A DNA stretch of 18,675 nucleotides from NCBI GenBank assembly GCA_013205335.1, contig JABMNB010000240.1:1-18675 (forward strand). The letters are read 5' to 3'. Below, piece after piece: positions 6,881 to 13,253 of the stretch. The position numbers were made by a program, and so were the translations under genes. Under the pieces are notes generated by a model. It ran no database searches and was not told where the DNA came from. It was given only the letters and a program-made list of their open reading frames with translations. The stretch is from Rhodospirillales bacterium (GTDB taxonomy: Bacteria; Pseudomonadota; Alphaproteobacteria; Reyranellales; Reyranellaceae). Position 1 is the stretch's first letter. Each line of letters starts with the position of its first letter.

Positions 6881-7546
6881 ATGGCCGTCCGTCGCCAAGC
6901 CGTTGGAAACAAAAGAAGAATGCCGCGGCAGGCGCGCGCGGCGCAGACCGTGGCGTCGATCGTCGAGGCAGCGGCTCAGATTCTGGAGAAAGGCGGGCTG
7001 GCCGCGTTCACCACCAACGCGGTGGCGGAACGGGCAGGCGTCAGCATCGGCACGCTCTATCAGTACTTTTCCAACAAGAACGCCCTCCTCATGGCCCTGG
7101 CACGGGGAGAGATGGAAGCAGCGCTCCGCGAAGTCGGACGGGCGCTGCAGGGCGAGGGCGACCCCTCGGTCGAAGGTCGCGTGCGCGCCATGGTTCGGGC
7201 GATCGTCCATGCCTTCCGCGGCCGGCAGCGCGCCCGCAAGGCCGTGATCCAGGCACTCCTGTCACAAGAGAGCGGCCTCGCCCTGATGGCGCCCGTGGCG
7301 GCTTTCATTTCCCGCGCCGGCGAGACGATCGGACGTGGCCCCAACTCGCTGCTGGGCGCGCTGACCCGTGAACAGGTGTTCGTGCTGTCGCGCGCCCTCA
7401 TGGGCGTCGTCCGCGCCGCGGTGCTCGAGGAGCAGCCCTTCCTCGCAAGCCGTGGCTTCGAGGACGAGATCGTGCGGATGATCGTCGCCTATCTCGGCGC
7501 AATTATTGAGGCAGCCGATCCCGATCCCGATCGAACCAGAGCTTGA
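6881..7546 (+). CDS. TetR/AcrR-family transcriptional regulator
   Basis: A 221-residue one-component repressor. The N-terminal helix-turn-helix spans about residues 44-65 (TTNAVAERAGVSIGTLYQYF), the classic TetR signature, followed by NKNALL. The C-terminal all-helical part would bind a ligand and dimerise. ATG 6881 is chosen because it lies downstream of the palindrome; the ribosome site is poor, and ATG 6920 is a possible shorter start. It is divergent from the sterol desaturase/SDR operon and probably controls it through the palindrome at 6829-6847, with an inducer likely related to the desaturase substrate. Its last 44 bases overlap the 3' end of the convergent MarR gene. Confidence 0.9.
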   Translation: MAVRRQAVGNKRRMPRQARAAQTVASIVEAAAQILEKGGLAAFTTNAVAERAGVSIGTLYQYFSNKNALLMALARGEMEAALREVGRALQGEGDPSVEGRVRAMVRAIVHAFRGRQRARKAVIQALLSQESGLALMAPVAAFISRAGETIGRGPNSLLGALTREQVFVLSRALMGVVRAAVLEEQPFLASRGFEDEIVRMIVAYLGAIIEAADPDPDRTRA

Positions 7547-7961
7547 GCCGGTCGAGCATCGCGAAAAGCGACCGCTGATCGCGCTCCGGCCAGTCGTCGA
7601 AGGCACGCGCAAGGCTGGGGGAGAGCGCCGCCACGGCGGCGCGATGCTTGGCGAGGCCGGCGGGCGTCAGGACAAGCAGCTTCGAACGGCCGTCACTACC
7701 GTTCGTACGCTCGCGCAGCCAGCCCTTGGCCACCAGCTTCTGCACGTTCTTGGTGACGCCAGGCTGGGGTTGCTGCAACGCGCGGGCGACGCCCGTGACG
7801 GTCCTGGTTTCATCCGGCCGGTGGCTGAAATGATTCAGCAGCACGAACTGCGGCAACTGAAGGCCGAGCGGCCTCAACACCTGGTTGGCCTCGGTCGAGG
7901 CCAGCTGGTCGATGATGCCGATCCAGTTGACGATGCGGAAGGGAAGCGGCGGCTCGGTCAA
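7503..7961 (-). CDS. MarR-family transcriptional regulator
   Basis: A 152-residue winged-helix regulator. The recognition helix is around residues 66-79 (QPGVTKNVQKLVAKGW). The wing follows with RERTNGSDGRSKLLVLTPAG, and a C-terminal dimerisation helix completes the fold. TTG 7961 is chosen because it overlaps the nitroreductase stop as TTGA, a typical translational-coupling arrangement; no other in-frame start gives a sensible N-terminus. It is second in an operon with the nitroreductase-like gene, so it would be autoregulated through the boxes at 9119-9183. The 3' end overlaps the convergent TetR gene. The ligand is unknown; phenolic or nitroaromatic compounds are a reasonable guess for this pairing. 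Confidence 0.87.
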   Translation of the reverse strand: MTEPPLPFRIVNWIGIIDQLASTEANQVLRPLGLQLPQFVLLNHFSHRPDETRTVTGVARALQQPQPGVTKNVQKLVAKGWLRERTNGSDGRSKLLVLTPAGLAKHRAAVAALSPSLARAFDDWPERDQRSLFAMLDRLKLWFDRDRDRLPQ

Positions 7962-9103
7962 ACTGTCACGAAACTCTGAAGCGGCCGTCGGGGCGACGGG
8001 CCGGGATCGCCAGCATAGCCCAGACGGAAGAACATCTGCAGCGTCGCACCGCCCGGCGTGCCGGTTTCCCTGTGCACGGCCGCGCGCAGATCCGCCATTT
8101 CGGGATATTCCTGCAGGGTCTGGCTGTGTGGCTGCAACGCCACGCCGAGCGACGTCGCTGCGAGCTGCAGGCGGACATAGCTCCGACCGACGGCGATCTG
8201 GGTGGTCTGCGTGTTGTCGCCGCTGGCGATCCAGCCGAAGGCGCGGGCACTGCCGTAGCCGGCCAGCGTATAGTCGCGACCGCCGTTCCACGCCAGCGTT
8301 CCGGGGGTCATCGCCTTTTCAGGCGTCATCTGCCCGGTCTGGCGCAGCGCCCAGATCATCGGTCCCTTCAGCGAGATTCCGTCTCGGTGGGTGGCGATCT
8401 CGGCGGCGCCAATGAGCGCGACGTCGATACTCTCCTTGTGAGTCCGGGCCGTGTTCATCTCCAGTTCCGAGCCGGCGATGGCCAGGATGCGCAGACGGTC
8501 GACCTTGCCGGGCTCGTCGACGATGGCGAGAGGCAACGCCGGGGTCCGGTGCCCCGCAAGCAGCGCTGCCGTGTGCACAGGATCGAGCATGCGGGCCTCG
8601 AACCTGCCCTTGACCGTGCGCCGTCGCGGCACCTGGGCGAACAGCGGATCGACCGCGATGCCCGGTTCCTTCGTCAACACGATCCGCGCCACGTGCTTGT
8701 CCAGGGCCCAGTCGCCATCGGGAAAGAGAGTAATGTCGGCACGATAGCCTTCGGCCGCCGCTGCCATCGCCAGAGTCTCGAGGAAGCAGCCGTGACCGAT
8801 CAGAATCTGGCGCGAGAACGGATCGGTCTGGGGCAGCAGCCGCGTGGCATCGACATGGAGCATGATCGTGTCGGGTCGTGAAAGATCGACCGCCCAGGAC
8901 TGGAGATTGTGCGGATTGGGCGCCAGCAGGGCCCACGCGAGCGCCCGCCGGCGCGGATCGGCCTCCTCCGGACCGGGACCGCGCCAGCCCTCGACGGCCA
9001 CGGCGGGCATGGCGTCGAGCCGCGGCACGGCGACGGCAACGCCCGCCGCCACCACGATACCGCCGCCCAGCACCCGGAGAAAGGACTTGCGCGAAATAGC
9101 CAT
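7958..9103 (-). CDS. Nitroreductase / Acg-family FMN-binding protein with Tat-like signal
   Basis: A 381-residue protein with two-domain nitroreductase-like organisation as in the Acg family. It has APNPHNLQSW near the N-terminus of the domain (the FMN phosphate region), RRRTVKGRF in the middle, and the C-terminal FFRLGYAGDPGPSPRRPL typical of the family. The N-terminus SRKSFLRVLGGG followed by a hydrophobic stretch resembles a twin-arginine export signal, with Arg-Lys instead of Arg-Arg, so an envelope location is likely but not certain. ATG 9103 is chosen because GGAGGA precedes it by 4 bases; the upstream ATG 9115 overlaps that site. Acg proteins may store flavin rather than reduce nitro groups, so the activity is open. 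Confidence 0.82.
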   Translation of the reverse strand: MAISRKSFLRVLGGGIVVAAGVAVAVPRLDAMPAVAVEGWRGPGPEEADPRRRALAWALLAPNPHNLQSWAVDLSRPDTIMLHVDATRLLPQTDPFSRQILIGHGCFLETLAMAAAAEGYRADITLFPDGDWALDKHVARIVLTKEPGIAVDPLFAQVPRRRTVKGRFEARMLDPVHTAALLAGHRTPALPLAIVDEPGKVDRLRILAIAGSELEMNTARTHKESIDVALIGAAEIATHRDGISLKGPMIWALRQTGQMTPEKAMTPGTLAWNGGRDYTLAGYGSARAFGWIASGDNTQTTQIAVGRSYVRLQLAATSLGVALQPHSQTLQEYPEMADLRAAVHRETGTPGGATLQMFFRLGYAGDPGPSPRRPLQSFVTV

Positions 9104-9107
9104 GAAT

Positions 9108-9113
9108 TCCTCC
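9108..9113 (-). promoter_or_regulatory. Ribosome binding site deciding the nitroreductase start
   Basis: GGAGGA on the minus strand just before ATG 9103. It is the strongest ribosome site in the window and overlaps the alternative ATG 9115. Confidence 0.75.
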
Positions 9114-9157
9114 ATAACATTCCATGGAATTCATATATATTCTTTGGAATGCTATGG
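9112..9157. repeat. Large imperfect inverted repeat in the nitroreductase-MarR promoter
   Basis: CCATAACATTCCA (9112-9124) pairs with TGGAATGCTATGG (9145-9157) at 12 of 13 positions across a 20-base AT-rich centre. The repeat spans the predicted -10 and start of transcription, and includes all of box 1's left half and box 2's right half. Confidence 0.6.
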
Positions 9158-9183
9158 TGCAAGCAAATACTATTCTTTGGAAT
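9119..9183. promoter_or_regulatory. Three 12-bp boxes, predicted MarR operators
   Basis: The boxes are ATTCCATGGAAT at 9119-9130 (a perfect palindrome), ATTCTTTGGAAT at 9139-9150, and an identical ATTCTTTGGAAT at 9172-9183. The starts are 20 and 33 bases apart, about two and three helical turns, so all would sit on one face of the DNA. Box 1 is near the predicted transcription start, box 2 between -35 and -10, and box 3 upstream of -35. This is a repressor layout, and the MarR encoded in the same operon is the likely ligand. Confidence 0.6.
9134..9162 (-). promoter_or_regulatory. Candidate sigma-70 promoter of the nitroreductase-MarR operon
   Basis: On the minus strand, TTGCAC (9162-9157) and TATATA (9139-9134) are separated by exactly 17 bases. 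Neither hexamer is a perfect consensus, but the spacing is ideal, the region is AT-rich and the nitroreductase start codon lies about 30 bases downstream. Confidence 0.45.
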
Positions 9184-9191
9184 ATTATCTC

Positions 9192-9301
9192 CTAATCGCA
9201 TGCAAGACCGCAGCTCACGCGCGCATGCGCCTTGCCCTGATTGCCAAGGAAGCGCGACCGGTCTCGTTCACATGGAACACACCCTTGTGCCAGATGCCGG
9301 G
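9192..9301 (-). pseudogene. Broken 3' fragment of a ureidoglycolate-lyase-family gene
   Basis: The fragment aligns with positions 10968-11058 inside the intact gene at 10915-11571; I count about 78 identical of 91 aligned bases plus a 2-base insertion. The translated pieces are PGIWHKGVFHVNETG in one frame, then RFLGNQGKAHARVSC in another, against PGIWHEGVFPVNETG and RFFDKQGKVHARVSC in the intact copy. The insertion breaks the frame, and a TAG ends it at 9192-9194. Similarity stops sharply after 9301, where the SDR sequence begins. It is a non-functional relic of a second copy. Confidence 0.75.
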
Positions 9302-10245
9302 CTCGGTGCCGTCTCGGCAGCGACCGGACGCCAGCCCTGAGAGATCGCGCTCGCGAAGGCCGCGACCTCTTCCTGCCAGTCCTGGCGATTGGAATCGGCC
9401 GAACTCGCCGTCCTGCGCCCGGAAAAATCGAGATGCACGCCGCTCTCCTGCGGGAACAGGCGTCCCGTGAGCAATCGGGCGTAGGTCGCCGCCGACCGGC
9501 GCGGCGTGCTGGCACCCGGGATCGCCCGCGCCACCACCGGCAGGATCGTCGACCAGGCCCAGCGCTCCAGGGCAGAGCGATCGCGGGCCAGCCCCGTGCC
9601 CGGCATCAGGCCGGGATCGAAGGCGAACCAGCGCGGACCGCCCGCCGGCGTGCTGCGCGCACGGGCATAGACATGCAGGATGGCGACGAGCTTGGACGTG
9701 GCGTAGCGGTCCAGACCCTGCTGCGTCTCGGACGCGCTGCCATCGAGTTCTCCGCGCGCCACCCTTTCGATCCCCCGATAGAGGCCGCCCCTGAATCCGA
9801 ACAGCCGGGCGGTGGCGTTGGCGGGGTCATGCGTGCCGCTTGCTGTGAAGACGACTGGCGCACCGCTCGCGAGGACGGGCAGCAGCCGTTCGATCAGCAG
9901 CGCATGCGCCAGCCAGTTCGCCTGCAGGGTTTCCTCGTAGCCGTCGACGGTCATTCGCCGCCCCTTCACGTTCTGGACGCCCGCATTGGCAGCCAAGGAC
10001 GCGAGACGGCCGCCGGCAAGACGGGCCGCGACCGCGTCGGCGAACGCAGCCGTCGAAGCGAGCGAGGCGAGATCGAGCGGCAGGATCTCGAGGCGGCCTC
10101 CGTCGGCAAGGGCGCGCAGTCCCGAGGCTTTGCCCGGCCGGCGAGCACCGACGATGACCCGGTTCGCCGGGTCGGCGAGCAGCATGAGCACGAGTTCTAG
10201 GCCGATCCCCGACGTGGCACCTGTGGCGAGATGGAGGACGGTCAT
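9268..10245 (-). CDS. Short-chain dehydrogenase/reductase, retinol-dehydrogenase-like
   Basis: A 325-residue classical SDR. The cofactor motif TGATSGIG is at residues 8-15, NAG at 87-89, the catalytic region has S136 (FTASGTHD) and Y181-A-T-S-K185, and PG follows at 211-212. The size and layout resemble retinol dehydrogenase/WWOX-type SDRs that reduce or oxidise lipophilic alcohols and ketones; the substrate is unknown. ATG 10245 has GGAG 7 bases upstream. Roughly the last ten residues are read from the ureidoglycolate-lyase fragment in a foreign frame, so the original C-terminus was probably replaced. It is divergent from a TetR gene, with a palindrome between them. Confidence 0.88.
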   Translation of the reverse strand: MTVLHLATGATSGIGLELVLMLLADPANRVIVGARRPGKASGLRALADGGRLEILPLDLASLASTAAFADAVAARLAGGRLASLAANAGVQNVKGRRMTVDGYEETLQANWLAHALLIERLLPVLASGAPVVFTASGTHDPANATARLFGFRGGLYRGIERVARGELDGSASETQQGLDRYATSKLVAILHVYARARSTPAGGPRWFAFDPGLMPGTGLARDRSALERWAWSTILPVVARAIPGASTPRRSAATYARLLTGRLFPQESGVHLDFSGRRTASSADSNRQDWQEEVAAFASAISQGWRPVAAETAPSPASGTRVCSM

Positions 10246-10264
10246 TCTTTGACTCCGGTTGACG

Positions 10265-10279
10265 TCCATTGAAAATGGA
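10265..10279. promoter_or_regulatory. Palindrome, predicted operator of the second TetR
   Basis: TCCATT, spacer GAA, then AATGGA lies in the 74-base gap between the SDR and TetR starts. A second partial copy, GTCCATT within TGACCGTCCATT (10291-10302), repeats TGACGTCCATT (10260-10270). This suggests a regulator site controlling both divergent genes. Confidence 0.55.
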
Positions 10280-10308
10280 AAGCAGGTTGCTGACCGTCCA
10301 TTCGCATC

Positions 10309-10312
10309 GGAG
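10309..10312 (+). promoter_or_regulatory. Ribosome binding site deciding the second TetR start
   Basis: GGAG, 7 bases before GTG 10320. The in-frame TTG 10269 and ATG 10275 lie inside the palindrome and lack such a site. Confidence 0.55.
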
Positions 10313-10319
10313 CCACGCC

Positions 10320-10940
10320 GTGCCGGCCACCCTGAAACCGCGCAAGAAGCCCCTCCAGGCCCGCTCGACCGCAACGGTGGATGCCATCGTCGAGGCGACC
10401 ATTCGCATTCTGCGGCGGGACGGATGGGCCGCCTGCACGACGACCCGCATCTCGACGCTGGCCGGCGTCTCGGTCGGCTCCCTCTACCAGTACTTCCCGA
10501 ACCGGAACGCAATTGCCGTCGAGATCGTCCGCCAGCGCACCCGCACCTATCTGACCGCCGTCATGGCCGCCGACCTGTCACGGGCTACATCGGCGGAAGA
10601 GGCCGTCGACGCCGCAATCGCGGCCTTCGTCGTCGAGAAGCGCAAGGGCCTCGACGTCTCACTCGCCCTGCGCGACGCATTGCCCGAAGTGCAGGGGCGC
10701 CAGGCGATCATCGAGGAAGCGCGCCGGTTCGTGCCAGCCCTCCAGGCCAAGCTCGCGGCGGCCGGAGCAGGAACCGCGGACACGATGCAGCTCGCCGTGG
10801 CGCTCGCCGCCGTCGAGGGAGCCGTCTGGGAGATGATGGCCCAGGACGAGGCCGCGATCGCGCGGCCCGAAGCCATTGCCGCCCTGTCGAGGGTGTTCCG
10901 GGCCGCGGCGGGCTTCAGCCCTGCGGCAGGGGCACGTTGA
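10320..10940 (+). CDS. TetR/AcrR-family transcriptional regulator
   Basis: A 206-residue one-component repressor. After the basic N-terminus (MPATLKPRKKPLQARS) comes the helix-turn-helix at about residues 40-60, with TTTRISTLAGVSVGSLYQYF and NRNA following. The helical C-terminal domain has no recognisable ligand signature. GTG 10320 is preferred on ribosome-site and operator grounds. It is divergent from the retinol-dehydrogenase-like SDR and probably represses it, and itself, through the palindrome at 10265-10279. Its last 26 bases overlap the 3' end of the convergent ureidoglycolate-lyase-family gene. Confidence 0.88.
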   Translation: MPATLKPRKKPLQARSTATVDAIVEATIRILRRDGWAACTTTRISTLAGVSVGSLYQYFPNRNAIAVEIVRQRTRTYLTAVMAADLSRATSAEEAVDAAIAAFVVEKRKGLDVSLALRDALPEVQGRQAIIEEARRFVPALQAKLAAAGAGTADTMQLAVALAAVEGAVWEMMAQDEAAIARPEAIAALSRVFRAAAGFSPAAGAR

Positions 10941-11571
10941 GCAGCACGCCGAATTCGCGCGCGAGATCGCAGCTCACGCGCGCGTGCACCTTGCCCTGCT
11001 TGTCGAAGAAGCGGCCGGTCTCGTTCACCGGAAAGACGCCTTCGTGCCAGATGCCGGGGTGGATGTAGATGCCGAAGCTGCCGTCCGACCAGAAGGCCTT
11101 GAAGGTCTCGGGCTGGAGATCGTCGCCCGGCAACGCAACCGGCACGACGAACGGCTTGCCGTCGAGCGGCCAGAACAGCTGCCCGCCGTCGGGGTGATAG
11201 TTGCAGTGCCACAGGAGCACGCGGCCCTGGCTGAGCTTCACGCCGGGCCGCACCGTCTCCGGCAGATCGCGGAAACCGATGACATAATGGCCGCCCACCG
11301 CCTCGTTGCGCCCGATCAGCTCGTTGTCGCGCCATACGCAGGAAAAGATGCCCTCGGTCGTGCCGCCCTCGATGCCGGTGCCGGCGTCGAGCTTGCGCGA
11401 ACCGTTGAGCGGCCACGGCACGATTTCGATCTTCTGCTTCTTGGGGTCGCGCACGACCTCGCCATAGCCCTTGATCGTGTCGCGGTTGGCGCGGACCAGG
11501 GGCACGTCGAGCAGCCTGAGCCCGGCCGGGACATCGGGGTTGAGATAGTCGAAGATGACGCCGTCGTGCAT
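10915..11571 (-). CDS. Ureidoglycolate lyase (AllA) family cupin protein
   Basis: A 218-residue cytosolic protein of the AllA/ureidoglycolate-lyase family, longer than the roughly 160-residue E. coli enzyme. Recognisable parts are GRNEAVGGHYVIGF at 88-101, LLWHCNYHPDGGQLF at 119-133 with H122 and H126, and IHPGIWHEGVF at 170-180 with H171 and H176, the cupin-like metal or substrate site. RFFDKQGKVHARVS follows at 187-200. AllA releases glyoxylate and urea from ureidoglycolate, but no allantoin or purine-degradation genes are near, so the substrate of this longer subgroup is uncertain. It starts 10 bases after the LysRS stop and is probably in the same transcript. A damaged partial copy lies at 9192-9301. 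Confidence 0.75.
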   Translation of the reverse strand: MHDGVIFDYLNPDVPAGLRLLDVPLVRANRDTIKGYGEVVRDPKKQKIEIVPWPLNGSRKLDAGTGIEGGTTEGIFSCVWRDNELIGRNEAVGGHYVIGFRDLPETVRPGVKLSQGRVLLWHCNYHPDGGQLFWPLDGKPFVVPVALPGDDLQPETFKAFWSDGSFGIYIHPGIWHEGVFPVNETGRFFDKQGKVHARVSCDLAREFGVLLNVPLPQG

Positions 11572-11581
11572 GTCGCGAACC

Positions 11582-13183
11582 CTACGCTGCCTTGCCCAGA
11601 TCCTCGCCCGCCAGCGCGCGCTCGATCAGATTCACGACATTGTCGCGACCGTACAGCTTGATGAAGGCGCCCATGCGCGGCCCCTGCTCGCTGCCGAGCA
11701 GCACCTCATAAAGCGCCTTGAACCACTGACGCAGTTCTTCCTTGGCGAAGTGACGCTTGCCGGCCTCGTAGACCTCGTCCTGGATGGTCTCGGCCGTGGC
11801 ATCGTCGGGAGTCCTGCGCAGCGTCTCGAGAAGATCCTGCAGCGCCGCGCGCTCCTTGTCGGAGGGCAGGCGGAACTTCTTCGAGGACTTCACGAAGTCC
11901 TGGTAGTAGGCGACCGCTCCGGCGAGCAGCCGGTCGAGATAGGGCGCGGTCTCCGGCGTGGCGCCCGGCACGTAACGGCGCAGGTACTGCCAGAGGACAT
12001 CCTTGTCCTCGGTATTGGCGACGCCCGCGAGGTTCAGCAGCATGCCGAAGGTGACGCCGGCCGCCGAGTTGGCAGGCGCCTGGCCGTCGTGGATGTGCCA
12101 GGCCGGATTTTCCAGCGCGCGCGCGGGCTCTTCCCCCGGCAGCTTCTCGACCAGCGAGAGATAGTCGTCGATGGCGCGCGGGATCACGTCGAAGTGGAGG
12201 CGCTTCGCACGCCGCGGCTGCTGGTGCATGTAGAGCGACAGCGATTCAGGCGAGGCATAGCGCAGCCATTCCTCGACCGAGAGGCCATTGCCCTTGGACT
12301 TGGAAATCTTGCGGCCCTCGGCATCGAGGAAGAGTTCGTAGTTGAAGCCTTCCGGCGGCTTGCCGCCCAGGATGCGCACGATCTTGGCGGAGAGTTCGGC
12401 CGACGGGATGAGATCCTTGCCGTACATCTCGTAGTCGACGTCGAGCGCGAACCAGCGGCCGGCCCAGTCGGCCTTCCACTGCAGCTTGACGTTGCCGCCG
12501 GTGACCGGCGTCTCGACCATCGAGCCGTCCTCGTCGCGATAGACGATGGTGCCGGCATCGGCATCGGTCTTGATCACCGGGGCCTGGAGCACGCGGCCGG
12601 TCTTGGTCGAGATCGGCAGGAAGATCGAATAGGTGGCGCGCCGTTCCTCGCCCAGCGTCGGCAACATCACCGCCTGCACCTCGTCGTAGTGGCGCAGCAT
12701 CGCCAGCAGCATCTTGTCGAAACGGCCTGACTTGTACCACTCGGTCGCCGAATGGAACTCGTACTCGAAGCCGAAGGAATCGAGGAAGGCGCGCAGCCGC
12801 GCGTTGTTGGCCGCGCCAAAACTCGGATGCTCGTTGCCGAACGGATCCGGCACCGCCGTCAGCGGCTTGCCGAGATGGGCCGCCAGCATCTCCTTGTTCG
12901 GTACGTTGTCCGGAACCTTGCGCAGGCCGTCCATGTCGTCGGAGAAGCAGAACAGCCGCGCCGGCACGTCCGACAGGCGCCGGAAGGCCTGGCGCACCAT
13001 GGTCGTGCGCACGACCTCGCCGAACGTGCCGATATGCGGCAGGCCCGAGGGGCCGTAGCCGGTTTCGAGCAGCACATAGCCTTTGGCCGGCGCTTTGCCG
13101 CCGGTACGGGCGACGAGCTTGCGGGCTTCTTCAAACGGCCACGCACGTGCGGCCTCGGCGAGTGTGCGATCAATCTGGGACAT
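11582..13183 (-). CDS. lysK: Lysyl-tRNA synthetase, class I
   Basis: A 533-residue enzyme that charges tRNA-Lys with lysine using ATP. It is a class I synthetase, not the class II LysS found in most bacteria. The HIGH-type motif PHIG is at residues 49-52 within GPSGLPHIGTFGE, and the KMSKS-type motif KISKS is at 292-296 within EGRKISKSKGNG. The helical C-terminal anticodon-binding region follows, and the length is normal. This version is known from archaea, spirochaetes and many alphaproteobacteria. ATG 13183 is the only sensible start, though the ribosome site is weak. It is divergent from the MFS gene by 70 bases and followed closely by the ureidoglycolate-lyase-family gene. Confidence 0.95.
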   Translation of the reverse strand: MSQIDRTLAEAARAWPFEEARKLVARTGGKAPAKGYVLLETGYGPSGLPHIGTFGEVVRTTMVRQAFRRLSDVPARLFCFSDDMDGLRKVPDNVPNKEMLAAHLGKPLTAVPDPFGNEHPSFGAANNARLRAFLDSFGFEYEFHSATEWYKSGRFDKMLLAMLRHYDEVQAVMLPTLGEERRATYSIFLPISTKTGRVLQAPVIKTDADAGTIVYRDEDGSMVETPVTGGNVKLQWKADWAGRWFALDVDYEMYGKDLIPSAELSAKIVRILGGKPPEGFNYELFLDAEGRKISKSKGNGLSVEEWLRYASPESLSLYMHQQPRRAKRLHFDVIPRAIDDYLSLVEKLPGEEPARALENPAWHIHDGQAPANSAAGVTFGMLLNLAGVANTEDKDVLWQYLRRYVPGATPETAPYLDRLLAGAVAYYQDFVKSSKKFRLPSDKERAALQDLLETLRRTPDDATAETIQDEVYEAGKRHFAKEELRQWFKALYEVLLGSEQGPRMGAFIKLYGRDNVVNLIERALAGEDLGKAA

Positions 13184-13253
13184 GAGCCGGGCAAACTAGG
13201 AGCGAGGGCCATTTGCGTCAATTGCAGCGGCACCCCAAACTGCCGGGCCTGCA

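Noticed and set aside
7503..7546. Repeated CCGATC units at the TetR/MarR 3' overlap as a tandem repeat or terminator
   Set aside because: Only a few short units occur, within coding sequence of both genes, and no stem followed by a T-run is present.
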